Source: Parolsenella sp958406235 (GTDB lineage Bacteria > Actinomycetota > Coriobacteriia > Coriobacteriales > Atopobiaceae). Taken from it: a stretch of 64,000 nucleotides of DNA. How positions within the stretch are numbered: position 1 is the first letter of the stretch; every line of letters begins with the position of its first letter. Positions 16,018 to 24,277 of this stretch are shown piece after piece. The DNA is taken from positions 62,001-126,000 of the forward strand of contig NZ_JBCLNF010000001.1 of the NCBI RefSeq assembly GCF_039062465.1. The letters run 5' to 3'. A program made the translations under genes and the position numbers. The notes below the pieces were generated by a model. That model saw nothing but the letters and a program-made list of their open reading frames with translations, was not told where the DNA came from and ran no database searches.

Positions 16018-16062
16018 CGCGCAGCGCAAGCCCTGTCTTTTTTCACTAGGAGTTGATCACAC

Positions 16063-16428
16063 ATGGCACGAGTCAAGCGCGCTGTCGCCGGTCGTAAGAA
16101 GCGTAATACCCTGAAGGAGCTCTCCAAGGGCTACTACGGCACTTCCTCCCGCACCTTCCGCGGCATGAAGGAGCAGGTCCAGCACTCCCTGCAGTACCAG
16201 TACCGCGATCGTCGTAACAAGAAGCGCGACATCCGTCGTCTCTGGATTCAGCGCATCAACGCTGCCGCCCGCATGAACGACATGAGCTACTCCACCTTCA
16301 TGCACGGCCTGAAGCTCGCCGGCGTCGATCTCGACCGTAAGGTCCTCTCGCAGATCGCCTACGAGGACGAGGCTGCTTTCGCCGCTCTCGCCGAGGTCGC
16401 CAAGAAGGCCATCGCTGACGCCGAGTAA
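16063..16428 (+). CDS. rplT: 50S ribosomal protein L20
   Basis: A 121-residue protein with the L20 signature MARVKRAVAGRKKRN, KGYYGTSSRTFR and RRLWIQRINAAARMNDMSYS. L20 is essential for early 50S assembly and in several bacteria represses its own operon. Start ATG follows TAGGAGTTGATCACAC. Last gene of the operon, followed directly by a strong terminator. Confidence 0.98.
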   Translation: MARVKRAVAGRKKRNTLKELSKGYYGTSSRTFRGMKEQVQHSLQYQYRDRRNKKRDIRRLWIQRINAAARMNDMSYSTFMHGLKLAGVDLDRKVLSQIAYEDEAAFAALAEVAKKAIADAE

Positions 16429-16458
16429 CTTACTCGTCTCAAGCATATTGCTCGTCTA

Positions 16459-16492
16459 AGGTCCGTACGCAACGCGCGTGCGGACCTTTTTT
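16459..16492 (+). terminator. Intrinsic terminator after rplT
   Basis: AGGTCCGTACGC pairs with GCGTGCGGACCT across a short loop, followed by TTTTTT. Beyond it, 16493-16732 is about 240 bp of relatively AT-rich non-coding sequence in which I see no gene. Confidence 0.92.
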
Positions 16493-16732
16493 GTGTCGCA
16501 TGCGCTCCGCACACGCGAGGCCTTCTATTTGCGCCGTCAAGCCGAGTCGGCTATTACGCACGCATAGAGCTTTTAAGCATGTCTTAATGCGCGTAAAACC
16601 GGGTTAATGCAAAACGGCGGCGACCATTTACGCACTTTAACAGTCCGCGGCGCTCCATATATGTCAATTTATCGCCACGGATTCTGCCGCGGCCTATATG
16701 CGTGCTTAGGGCAAGCATGCGTGTCGATTGCA

Positions 16733-16804
16733 ACCTCGCGCAACCGGCGGACCTCGCGCAGTCAGCAAATCTCGTGCGGCCAGCAGGTTATCGTGTAGCC
16801 AGCA
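16733..16804. repeat. Four imperfect 18-19 bp tandem copies abutting the wecA stop codon
   Basis: Read on the minus strand directly after the TAG of the WecA-like gene, units of the form TGCTGGCCGCACGAGATT repeat four times with a period of 19, 18 and 18 bp, decaying with distance. No similar sequence occurs elsewhere in the window. Confidence 0.75.
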
Positions 16805-18037
16805 CTACTTGTCGTCGTGGTGGAGGAGGTCCGAGATTGCCTCGTGACGCTCTTCTCGACGCTCTTCGCGATGCTCCTCGCGACGCTCCTGCTCGACTGC
16901 GAACGCCGGGTCATCGGGAGTCACGAGCTCGTCCTCGCCGCTCTTTGGGTTGTAGTGGTGAAGCAACACCGGATCGAAAAGGTGAAGGTGCGCGGCGAAC
17001 GCGAACGACGCGCCGATAAGGATGCAGAAGACGACGATACGCGGTGCGGTCTCAATCTGCGTCATGATGAGGGACCCTACGGACAGCATTGCCGTCCAGA
17101 GGTACATGAGCAGAACCGCCTGCTTCTGGTCATAGCCGTCCTGGATGAGGCGGTGGTGGATGTGGCCCTTGTCCGCCTGTCCCACGCTCACGTGCGCACG
17201 CTTGCGACGGATGATCGCGGAAAGCGTGTCGACGATGGGCACGAAGGAAATGACGAGAGGGACGATGATCGTGGTGAGGCCGGCGACGCGGCGGACGTTC
17301 AGCAGCGAGATCGTACCGAGCGAGAAGCCGAGCAGCAGCGAGCCGGAGTCACCCAGGAAAATCGACGCCGGGTTGAAGTTGTAGCGGAGAAAACCAAGCG
17401 TGGCGCCGGCGACGGCGATGGAGAGCGCTGCGGCGTCGCGCCTGCCGGCGAGGTTCGCGAGCACGAAGAGCGTGCAGCACGAGATGAACGTGATGCCTGA
17501 CGCAAGGCCGTCGAGACCGTCGATCAGGTTGATGATGTTCACGTAGGCCACGAGGTAGACGACGGTGATGGGGTAGGCGACCCAGCCAAGAACGAGCTCG
17601 CCGGGGCCAAAGGGGTTCATGATGGTGCCGACGGTGAGGCCGGCCGCCACGGCGATGCTCGCTGCGAGAACTTGACCCGCGAGCTTCGCGAGGGGTTTCA
17701 GCTGGAAAACGTCATCAAGCGCGCCCGTCATGAAAATGACGAGGAACGCGAGGCCGAGCATCGGGTAGTTGTAGATCGAAAAACGACCGGGCATGAAGAC
17801 GATGGGCCAGTGAAGGTGCATCGTTCCCATGTACTGGAGAATGACGGCTGCGATGAGTGAAAGGAAAATCGCGATGCCACCCATGCGCGGGATGGTGCGC
17901 TTGTTGATGCGTCGCTTGCTGGGCTTGTCGACCGCGCCAAGGCGAGTGGCTATGAGCCGGGCGAGCGGTGTGGTCACCAACGTCACGACGAGCGCCGTTG
18001 CAAAGAGCGACGCGTAGGGAATCCACCATCTCACCAA
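16805..18037 (-). CDS. WecA/TagO-type UDP-GlcNAc:undecaprenyl-phosphate GlcNAc-1-phosphate transferase
   Basis: A polytopic membrane enzyme that loads a sugar-1-phosphate onto undecaprenyl phosphate, the first step of wall teichoic acid or other glycopolymer synthesis. The 410-residue protein has about 11 hydrophobic segments, the catalytic GALDDVFQL aspartates, NIINLIDGLDGLASG, FLGDSGSLLLGF and the GHIHHRL loop that marks the WecA/TagO branch rather than MraY. The last 35 residues are an odd charged tail of EERREEHREERREER type. The start is TTG at 18037 or GTG at 18034, with AAAGG about 8 bp upstream. It stands alone, with duplicated DNA at its stop codon. Confidence 0.9.
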   Translation of the reverse strand: MVRWWIPYASLFATALVVTLVTTPLARLIATRLGAVDKPSKRRINKRTIPRMGGIAIFLSLIAAVILQYMGTMHLHWPIVFMPGRFSIYNYPMLGLAFLVIFMTGALDDVFQLKPLAKLAGQVLAASIAVAAGLTVGTIMNPFGPGELVLGWVAYPITVVYLVAYVNIINLIDGLDGLASGITFISCCTLFVLANLAGRRDAAALSIAVAGATLGFLRYNFNPASIFLGDSGSLLLGFSLGTISLLNVRRVAGLTTIIVPLVISFVPIVDTLSAIIRRKRAHVSVGQADKGHIHHRLIQDGYDQKQAVLLMYLWTAMLSVGSLIMTQIETAPRIVVFCILIGASFAFAAHLHLFDPVLLHHYNPKSGEDELVTPDDPAFAVEQERREEHREERREERHEAISDLLHHDDK

Positions 18038-18301
18038 GCGAGTAGCCTTTCAAACCTGCGGGCGGCACGCCGCGCGCGAGGGTATTCGTATCCGTTGCCC
18101 GGCGGATCGCCGGGTGTTTCGACCGACGAATGCGCCGGTCACGTTGAAACGGGACGGTTGCCGCCCCGCGAGTGCGCCGTAGATTGTTACGGCACAGTAA
18201 CTACCCATGATACCAGCTCTGCGCTGGAGCGCGTCCCTAAGACGCAATCTCGGAGAGCAGGTTAATCTCATGTCAAGACTGGAACCGATAAATGGCTTCG
18301 G

Positions 18302-18307
18302 TATAGT
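18302..18307 (+). promoter_or_regulatory. -10 element of the 6S RNA candidate
   Basis: TATAGT, placed so that transcription would begin close to 18314, where the terminal stem of the RNA begins. CTGGAA 17 bp upstream is a poor -35. The stretch 18038-18300 otherwise holds no gene that I can support. Confidence 0.45.
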
Positions 18308-18313
18308 GAAGGT

Positions 18314-18480
18314 GTCAGCTCCCCGCAGGGCAAACTGGGTGAACCGACAAGCGTTTCCTGGGAGCCCATATACCAGGCTCAGTACGGGCATCCTCCGTTG
18401 TTGAGGAAGGCGGAACAGCCGGTGAGGGCACCCACCTTTTGAGAGGTGGGTTCATTATCGCACCTGCGGGGAGCGACGTT
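18314..18480 (+). ncRNA. ssrS: 6S RNA candidate
   Basis: About 165 nt closed by a long stem: GCTCCCCGCAGG near the 5' end is the reverse complement of CCTGCGGGGAGC near the 3' end. Inside, GGCACCCACC...GGTGGGTTCA is the kind of 3'-half hairpin seen in 6S RNAs of several phyla, and the opposite strand offers unpaired stretches for a central bubble. It is preceded by a -10 element and followed by GCGACGTTGTTTTTACGTCGC, a hairpin with T-rich loop. 6S RNA mimics an open promoter and sequesters housekeeping RNA polymerase in stationary phase. No peptide fits. Identification is from structure and motif memory; a covariance search would decide. Confidence 0.68.
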
Positions 18481-18644
18481 GTTTTTACGTCGCCAATCTA
18501 TGGTGGTGCCACGCGCGGCAGGAGTGCTATCACGCGTGGCGCCTATGCCGCGGATGACTCGCGCCCCATTCGAGATAATCCACGTTGCACGGCGGGCTTT
18601 CTACGTCCTCGCCATACAATCTTTCATTCTTGCGAGATTCTCGT

Positions 18645-18672
18645 TTGACAGACGGGGCAAGCACGGTACAAT
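18645..18672 (+). promoter_or_regulatory. Promoter of tRNA-Ala
   Basis: Consensus TTGACA at 18645-18650, 16 bp spacer and TACAAT at 18667-18672, ending 21 bp before the tRNA. Confidence 0.85.
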
Positions 18673-18693
18673 AACCAACGCGCAAACGCGCCT

Positions 18694-18769
18694 GGGGACG
18701 TAGCTCAGCTGGGAGAGCGCTGCCGTCGCATGGCAGAGGCCGAGGGTTCGATTCCCTTCGTCTCCACCA
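18694..18769 (+). tRNA. tRNA-Ala (anticodon CGC), CCA encoded
   Basis: A 76-base cloverleaf: GGGGACG/CGTCTCC acceptor, D-arm GCTCAGCTGGGAGAGC, anticodon loop GTCGCAT (CGC), T-arm GAGGGTTCGATTCCCTT, CCA end. It is a single-gene unit with its own promoter and terminator. Confidence 0.96.
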
Positions 18770-18778
18770 GGAATTGTC

Positions 18779-18808
18779 GAGCGGGCCACGATGTGGTCCG
18801 CTCTTTTT
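18779..18808 (+). terminator. Intrinsic terminator of tRNA-Ala
   Basis: GAGCGGGCCAC, three-base loop, GTGGTCCGCTC, then TTTTT. Confidence 0.92.
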
Positions 18809-18963
18809 GTATGCGCACGACATTCGGGCGCGCCTCGTGTGGCGCTCGTCGTTCGATGCCGGTCAGATGCGGGCTGCCACCGCGCGGACGCCCAGCATAG
18901 GATGTCGTGACGCGCCGGCTCCGCCGCCGTGCGGACGCCCGGCAAATGACGAGGGGAGAGGCC

Positions 18964-19905
18964 ATGGCTGAGATGCCGCGAGAATACGAGACGTGTCGCC
19001 TTTGTCCGCGTGCCTGCGGGGCCCACAGGGCGGAGGGAGCCCGCGGTGCGTGTGGAGCGACCTCGACCTTGCGCGTGGCTCGCTCCGCACTTCACTTCTG
19101 GGAGGAGCCTCCCGTGTCGGGCGAGGCGGGCAGTGGCGCCATCTTCTTCTCCGGTTGCACCCTGCGTTGCGTCTTCTGCCAGAACGCGGAGATCAGCGCC
19201 GGCAACTTCGGCATTGACGTGAGCGTCGCGCGCCTCGCCCAGATGATGCTCGAGCTCGAGTCCCAGGGCGCGCTCAACATCAACCTCGTCACGCCCGGCC
19301 ACTTTGCTCCGCAGGTCGTCGAGGCGGCAAAGGCCGCACGGAAGGCGGGCCTCACGGTGCCCATCCTCTGCAATACCGGCGGCTACGAGACGGTGGAGAC
19401 CGTTCGTCTCCTCGCTCAGGTCGTCGACGTATGGCTGACGGACTTCAAGTATGCTGACCCGGCGCTCGCCCGCGCGCTCTCTGCTGCTGGCGATTATCCG
19501 GAGGTCGCGGCGGCGGCGCTCAAGGAAATGCTCGAGATCACGCGCTCGCGCGGGGGTCGCTCGCTCGGCGAGGATGGCAGGATACTTCGCGGCATCATCG
19601 TGCGCCATCTCGTCCTGCCGGGTCACGTGGATGACTCGCTCGCGGTCCTCGACCGTGTCTGGGACATCTGTGGCAACGAGGCGGACCTCTCCGTCATGAA
19701 CCAGTACACGCCCAACGCAGCGTGCCGCGAGCGCGGGGGAGACCTCGCTCGCGCACTAGGCGACGACGAGTACGAGGTTGTGCTCGATCATGCTGACGAC
19801 CTGGGCTTTGAGCGCATGTGGTGGCAGCAGGGAGGCACGGTCTCGGAGAGCTTCGTGCCCGCTTTCGACGCGACTGGAGTCGAGGGCCCGGAGCTTGCGG
19901 GCTAG
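18964..19905 (+). CDS. Radical SAM protein, pyruvate formate-lyase-activating-enzyme-like
   Basis: A 313-residue protein with the CTLRCVFCQN motif (C65, C69, C72; CxxxCxxC) that binds the SAM-cleaving 4Fe-4S cluster. Upstream lies a second Cys set, C11, C14, C18 and C30 (CRLCPRACG...GACG), as in the PflA-related group of unknown substrate. GSGAIFFSGC, NINLVTPGH, LCNTGGYE and DVWLTDFKYAD also match that group. Start at the ATG at 18964 (GGGGAGAGGCC); the upstream in-frame ATGs lack a site. It stands alone between the tRNA-Ala unit and a small membrane protein gene. True PflA is shorter and lacks the N-terminal cysteines, so glycyl radical enzyme activation is not assured. Confidence 0.85.
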   Translation: MAEMPREYETCRLCPRACGAHRAEGARGACGATSTLRVARSALHFWEEPPVSGEAGSGAIFFSGCTLRCVFCQNAEISAGNFGIDVSVARLAQMMLELESQGALNINLVTPGHFAPQVVEAAKAARKAGLTVPILCNTGGYETVETVRLLAQVVDVWLTDFKYADPALARALSAAGDYPEVAAAALKEMLEITRSRGGRSLGEDGRILRGIIVRHLVLPGHVDDSLAVLDRVWDICGNEADLSVMNQYTPNAACRERGGDLARALGDDEYEVVLDHADDLGFERMWWQQGGTVSESFVPAFDATGVEGPELAG

Positions 19906-20031
19906 TGCCCTGCGTCGCGGATGTGGCCCGGAGCCTGCTGCCGACAACCGCGGCCTTGCCCTTGACGGACTGAGCCATGCCCAAAAGGGATAGACTCTCT
20001 AGGATTGATGAAGACTCGCAAAGGAGTTCAC

Positions 20032-20346
20032 ATGGCAGACGAACAGGCCCCCCTCACTGACGAGGAGCGCGCCGAGCTCGAGCGCCTTCGCGCCGAGAAG
20101 GCTGCGCGCGAGAATGCCGTCCAGGCCGCGGCCCAGAAGGCCGAGCTCGAGCGTCTTCGTGCCGAGCAGGCCGAGGCGGATGCGGATGCCCGCGATGCCG
20201 CGAGGCGAGAGCGCGCCCGCGAGTACATGGAGCCTGACGAGGACCTCAAGATGCCCCTCGCCCAGAAGCTCGTGCTCCTCTTCGTGGCGCTGCTTATCGC
20301 TTGGTTTGTCGTGCAGGTTGTCGGCGGCGGACTCATCACCAATTAG
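20032..20346 (+). CDS. Small coiled-coil membrane protein, unknown function
   Basis: Not recognised. The 104-residue product is a charged, Ala/Glu/Arg-rich helix (about 1-78) containing two near-identical ELERLRAE(K/Q) units, then one transmembrane segment (about 80-100, LVLLFVALLIAWFVVQVV) and four outside residues. The start ATG at 20032 has AAAGGAG 5 bp upstream. It precedes pncB by 75 bp on the same strand. The arrangement (cytoplasmic coiled coil, C-terminal anchor) is a miniature of the protein at 1160-2656. Confidence 0.7.
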   Translation: MADEQAPLTDEERAELERLRAEKAARENAVQAAAQKAELERLRAEQAEADADARDAARRERAREYMEPDEDLKMPLAQKLVLLFVALLIAWFVVQVVGGGLITN

Positions 20347-20421
20347 GGCAACCCTCCGCGCCAGCCGTGGTGCAAGGACCCAAACCGCGCCGTCAGGGCG
20401 CCAGACGAAAGGGGAGGGCGC

Positions 20422-21906
20422 ATGTCTCTCACCGACGTAACCAAGCCCACCGATGTGTCTCTTAACACGGACCTCTATGAGCTCACGATGGCCCAGGGAT
20501 TCTGGGAGAGCGGCCTCATGGACGCGGAGGCGTGTTTCACTGTCTTCTTCCGTGACGCACCGTTTGACGGCGGCTATGCCGTAGCGTGCGGCACGGGCCA
20601 GATTGCCGAGCTTGTCGAGAACTTCCGCTATACGCCCGAGGACATCGCCTACCTCGCGAGCATCCAGGCTCCCGGCGGCGGCGCGATGTTCAAGCAGGGC
20701 TTCCTCGACTGGCTCGCCGAGTTCACGCCCGACCTCGACGTCTGGGCCGTGCCGGAGGGCGAGGTCGTGTTCCCACGCGAGCCGCTCGTGCGCGTGCAGG
20801 GCTCCATGGCGGCGTGTCAGCTCATCGAGACGGCGCTTCTCAACCTCGTGAACTTCCAGACCCTCGTTGCCACCAAGACCGCGCGTGTCGTCCAGGCGGC
20901 AGAGGGCCATGCCGTGTCAGACTTTGGCCTGCGCCGAGCACAGGGCCCGGATGGCGGCCTCGCCGTCGCGCGCGCGTCGTTCGTGGGCGGTGCCAACTCG
21001 ACCTCCAACTGCCTTGCCGGCAAGATCTACGGCATTCCGGTCTTCGGCACCCACGCCCACTCCTGGGTGATGGCCTTCCCGTCCGAGATTGAGGCCTTCC
21101 GCGCCTTCGCGCGTTCCATGCCGAAGAACTGCGTCCTGCTCGTCGATACGTACGACGTTCGCCAGGGCATCGAGAACGCGATCACCGTCGCCAAGGAGAT
21201 GGAGGCCGCCGGCGAGCGCCTCGCGGCCATCCGCATCGACTCGGGCGATCTCGCCAAGCTCTCCAAGTACGCGCGCGAGGCCTTCGACGCGGCTGGTCTG
21301 CCCTACGTGAAGATCTCCGCCTCGAATGATCTCGACGAGTACACGATCCAGTCCCTGTTCGCCCAGGGCGCGCCGATTGACTCGTTTGGCGTGGGCACCA
21401 AGCTCGCCACGTGCGACCCCCAGCCCTCCCTTGGCGGCGTGTACAAGCTTGCTGCCGTGCGCAAGGCGGGCGAGGCGGAGTGGCGCCCCACGATGAAGCT
21501 GTCCGAGGTCGCCTATAAGCGCACCATCCCTGGCATCCAGCAGGTCAAGCGCTTCGTCGATGGCTCCGGCTGTCCCGTGGGCGACGTCATCTATGACGAG
21601 ACGATGGCCGGGACCAACTGCGCCCTCGCCGTGAACGTGACCGACTCCGAGGTCAGCTATGACTTTGGTGCCTACGAGGGGCACGACCTCCTCGTTCAGA
21701 TGGTGGAGGACGGCCGTGGTATCGGCGAGAGGCCGACGCTCACGGAGTCTCGCCGCGCCTGCCGCGAGGCGCTTATGCGCCTCGACCCGGCGGTGAAGCG
21801 CTTCCTGAACCCGCAGCTCTATCCCGTGGGCGTCGAGGACAGCCTCGCCGCGCTGCGTGTGAGGCTCGCACGCGAGGAGCGTATTGCCTCGTCGCCCATT
21901 CGCTAG
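20422..21906 (+). CDS. pncB: Nicotinate phosphoribosyltransferase
   Basis: Converts nicotinate and PRPP to nicotinate mononucleotide in the Preiss-Handler NAD salvage pathway. The 494-residue protein shows TDLYELTMAQGF at the N-terminus, LRRAQGPDGGLAVARAS, GTHAHSWVMAFPSE with the active-site histidine region, IRIDSGDLAKLSK and FGVGTKLATC, all typical of the long bacterial type. ATG start with GGGGAGGGCGC upstream. It is probably cotranscribed with the preceding small membrane protein. Confidence 0.95.
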   Translation: MSLTDVTKPTDVSLNTDLYELTMAQGFWESGLMDAEACFTVFFRDAPFDGGYAVACGTGQIAELVENFRYTPEDIAYLASIQAPGGGAMFKQGFLDWLAEFTPDLDVWAVPEGEVVFPREPLVRVQGSMAACQLIETALLNLVNFQTLVATKTARVVQAAEGHAVSDFGLRRAQGPDGGLAVARASFVGGANSTSNCLAGKIYGIPVFGTHAHSWVMAFPSEIEAFRAFARSMPKNCVLLVDTYDVRQGIENAITVAKEMEAAGERLAAIRIDSGDLAKLSKYAREAFDAAGLPYVKISASNDLDEYTIQSLFAQGAPIDSFGVGTKLATCDPQPSLGGVYKLAAVRKAGEAEWRPTMKLSEVAYKRTIPGIQQVKRFVDGSGCPVGDVIYDETMAGTNCALAVNVTDSEVSYDFGAYEGHDLLVQMVEDGRGIGERPTLTESRRACREALMRLDPAVKRFLNPQLYPVGVEDSLAALRVRLAREERIASSPIR

Positions 21907-21966
21907 GACGCTGCCTGCAGGCTGCATCGAGGACCTCGCGCCTGGTGCGTTCCCCAGGCTCGCTTT

Positions 21967-21975
21967 TGCTACACT
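21967..21975 (+). promoter_or_regulatory. Extended -10 promoter of argS
   Basis: TGCTACACT: TGN plus TACACT, with no clear -35, about 75 bp before the argS start. Confidence 0.5.
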
Positions 21976-22006
21976 CATAGCCGCTTTACGGCACGAAATG
22001 TTAATT

Positions 22007-22029
22007 CGCGGCCCCGCTCTGGGGCCGCG
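22007..22029 (+). promoter_or_regulatory. Strong hairpin in the argS leader
   Basis: CGCGGCCCC, loop GCTCT, GGGGCCGCG: a perfect 9 bp GC stem ending 8 bp before the GGAAGGA ribosome binding site. It has no T-run, so it would act on translation or mRNA stability if it acts at all. Confidence 0.45.
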
Positions 22030-22050
22030 CGCACGTTGGAAGGACGCATC

Positions 22051-23892
22051 GTGGTCGAGACGATCGAGAAGCTGGTCAGGGCTGCACTGGCCGAGGCACA
22101 GTCTGCAGGCGAGCTGCCTGAGTTCGAGGTGGCGGACCTCGGCCTCGAGCGCCCCGCGGATTCCGCGAACGGCGATTGGACGAGTACCGTCGCCCTCCGC
22201 AGCGCCAAGGTCGCCCACATGGCGCCCCGCGCGATCGCCGAGGCCATCGCTGCCCACCTCCCCGAGGCTCCGGAGATCGATCGCGTCGAGGTCGCTGGCC
22301 CGGGCTTCGTGAACATCTACCTGTCTGTTGCTGCCGGTAACGAGATCTTCCGCACCGTGCGCGAGCAGGGCGAGGACTTTGGCCGTTCTGACCTCGGCGC
22401 CGGCCAGCGCGTCCAGGTCGAGTACGTCTCCGCCAACCCCGTTGGTCCGCTGCACATCGGCCACGGCCGCTGGGCCGCGCTCGGCGACTCCCTCGCCCGC
22501 GTTCTCGACCACGCCGGTTACGAGGTCGAGCGCGAGTACTACGTGAATGACCACGGCAACCAGATGAACACCTTTGGCAACTCGGTGTCCGCTCGCTATC
22601 TCCAGCTCGCCCAGATCATGGACGAGAAGGGCATCGACGCCCACGCTGCCCACGAGGCCCTCATCGCCGACTGGGCCGCCTTCGTCTCTGACGAGGCTGA
22701 CGAGCACCCTGAGAGCCACCCCTACATGGACGCCTTCCGCGAGTCCCTCGGCGCTGACTCCTACGGCGGAGACTACATCATCGACCTCGCCGCCCACTTC
22801 ATGGAGGCCGACGGCACCCGCTGGGTCGACGCTGACGCCTCTGAGCGCATGATCTCCTTCCGCGAACGCGGCTACAAGCTCATGCTCGAGGACATCCGCC
22901 AGACCTGCGACGACATGCGCACCAGCTTTGACGTGTGGTTCAGCGAGCGCTCGCTCTACGAGAAGGACGCGAGCGGTACGAGTGCCGTCGACCGCGCCTT
23001 CGCCCGCCTGCGCGAGCAGGGCTATCTCTACGAGAAGGACGATGCCCTCTGGTTCCGTTCCACTGACTTTGGCGATGACAAGGACCGCGTCCTCGTGAAG
23101 GCTGACGGCGCCTACACCTACTTTGCCTCCGACGTCGCCTACCACTGGAACAAGTATGAGCGCGTCGACCACGTCATTGATGTCTGGGGCGCTGACCACC
23201 ACGGCTACATCGCCCGCGTGCGCGCTGCGACCGACGCCCTCGGTTATGAGGGCAAGTTCGAGGTCCTTCTCGGCCAGCTCGTGAACCTGCTGCGCAACGG
23301 CCAGCCTGTCAGGATGAGCAAGCGTAAGGGCACGATGGTCCCGCTGCGCGAGCTGCTCGACGAGGTGGGCGCTGACGCCACGCGCTTCACGCTCGTCTCC
23401 AAGAGCTCCAACCAGATGATCGACTTCGATATCGAGGCCGTGAAGCGCCAGGACAACACCAACCCGGTGTATTACGTGCAGTACGCCCACGCCCGCATCT
23501 GCTCGATCCTGCGCCGCGCCGCCGGCGTCACTGCTGAGGAGGCCGCCGAGCTCGGCATGGACGAGATTGCCTCTCGCGCCTGCCCGATCGACTGCGACCT
23601 CTCCGTCCTCATCGACCCCACCGAGACCGCCCTCGCGCGTAAGCTCGGCGAGTTTGGTGACCTGGTCGAGAGCTGCGCCCGTGACCGTGCGCCGTTCCGC
23701 CTCACGCACTACGCACAGGAGCTCGCTGGTAGCTTCCACTCGTTCTACACCGCCTGCCAGGTGCTGCCGAGTGAGGGTCGTCCGGTCGACGAGGCCGTTT
23801 CGAAGGCCCGCCTTGCCGCATGCGATGCCGCCCGTCGCGTGCTCGCGCTCACGCTCTCGCTCATCGGCGTCTCTGCTCCGGAGCGTATGTAG
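22051..23892 (+). CDS. argS: Arginyl-tRNA synthetase
   Basis: Class I aminoacyl-tRNA synthetase. The 613-residue protein has the N-terminal Add-1-like domain, PLHIGHG (HIGH, about residues 132-138), the long insertion with EREYYVNDHGNQM, MSKRKGT (KMSKS-equivalent, about 421) and the C-terminal DALR anticodon-binding domain. The start is GTG at 22051, with GGAAGGA 6 bp upstream; the in-frame TTG at 22036 lies ahead of that site. Monocistronic: own extended -10 promoter, leader hairpin and strong terminator. Confidence 0.96.
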   Translation: MVETIEKLVRAALAEAQSAGELPEFEVADLGLERPADSANGDWTSTVALRSAKVAHMAPRAIAEAIAAHLPEAPEIDRVEVAGPGFVNIYLSVAAGNEIFRTVREQGEDFGRSDLGAGQRVQVEYVSANPVGPLHIGHGRWAALGDSLARVLDHAGYEVEREYYVNDHGNQMNTFGNSVSARYLQLAQIMDEKGIDAHAAHEALIADWAAFVSDEADEHPESHPYMDAFRESLGADSYGGDYIIDLAAHFMEADGTRWVDADASERMISFRERGYKLMLEDIRQTCDDMRTSFDVWFSERSLYEKDASGTSAVDRAFARLREQGYLYEKDDALWFRSTDFGDDKDRVLVKADGAYTYFASDVAYHWNKYERVDHVIDVWGADHHGYIARVRAATDALGYEGKFEVLLGQLVNLLRNGQPVRMSKRKGTMVPLRELLDEVGADATRFTLVSKSSNQMIDFDIEAVKRQDNTNPVYYVQYAHARICSILRRAAGVTAEEAAELGMDEIASRACPIDCDLSVLIDPTETALARKLGEFGDLVESCARDRAPFRLTHYAQELAGSFHSFYTACQVLPSEGRPVDEAVSKARLAACDAARRVLALTLSLIGVSAPERM

Positions 23893-23920
23893 CGCGTGAC
23901 ATTCGCTAGATAGATTGCTT

Positions 23921-23959
23921 GGCGCCCGCTGGGAGTTGTCCCGGCGGGCGCCTTTGTTT
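23921..23959 (+). terminator. Intrinsic terminator of argS
   Basis: GGCGCCCGCTGGGA, loop GTTG, TCCCGGCGGGCGCC (one mismatch), then TTTGTTT. Confidence 0.93.
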
Positions 23960-24117
23960 GGGGCTCGCTTGGGTGCTCTTGCGATTCTGCCGCGCGACTG
24001 ACGCTCAACTCGTGCTTGCGCGGCGACGAGCAACTGGGTGCCAATCGCATCGCTTGGACGCGAACTAATGCCGGACGCCGGTGAAGTAACGTTTTGCTCG
24101 CACGATACTGTGACGAG

Positions 24118-24126
24118 TGTTATAGT
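24118..24126 (+). promoter_or_regulatory. Extended -10 promoter of rho
   Basis: TGTTATAGT: TGN plus TATAGT. Leader about 145 nt with AGGCCTTTAGGCCT and GTGCC...GGCAC foldable elements. Otherwise 23960-24277 has no gene; Rho leaders are commonly autoregulated by Rho itself. Confidence 0.5.
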
Positions 24127-24277
24127 CGAGGCAATCAGGCCTTTAGGCCTACGTTGTGCCGCGCTTTTGTGGCACCCACTATTTCCCCAACCTCAGGCTC
24201 AACTTTCGCAGGACAATGCCGCGCTAGCAGCGTGGGGTGGGAGGCGACGAGTTCGCCCGATTCGAAGGGTCACCCAC

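Noticed and set aside
20917..24033. Very long open frame (over 1000 codons) antisense to pncB and argS
   Set aside because: It mirrors the codon structure of two certain genes in GC-rich DNA, has no recognisable domain, and spans their whole intergenic region. Similar antisense frames opposite tgt, recJ, rel, clpX, ppc and others were dropped for the same reason.
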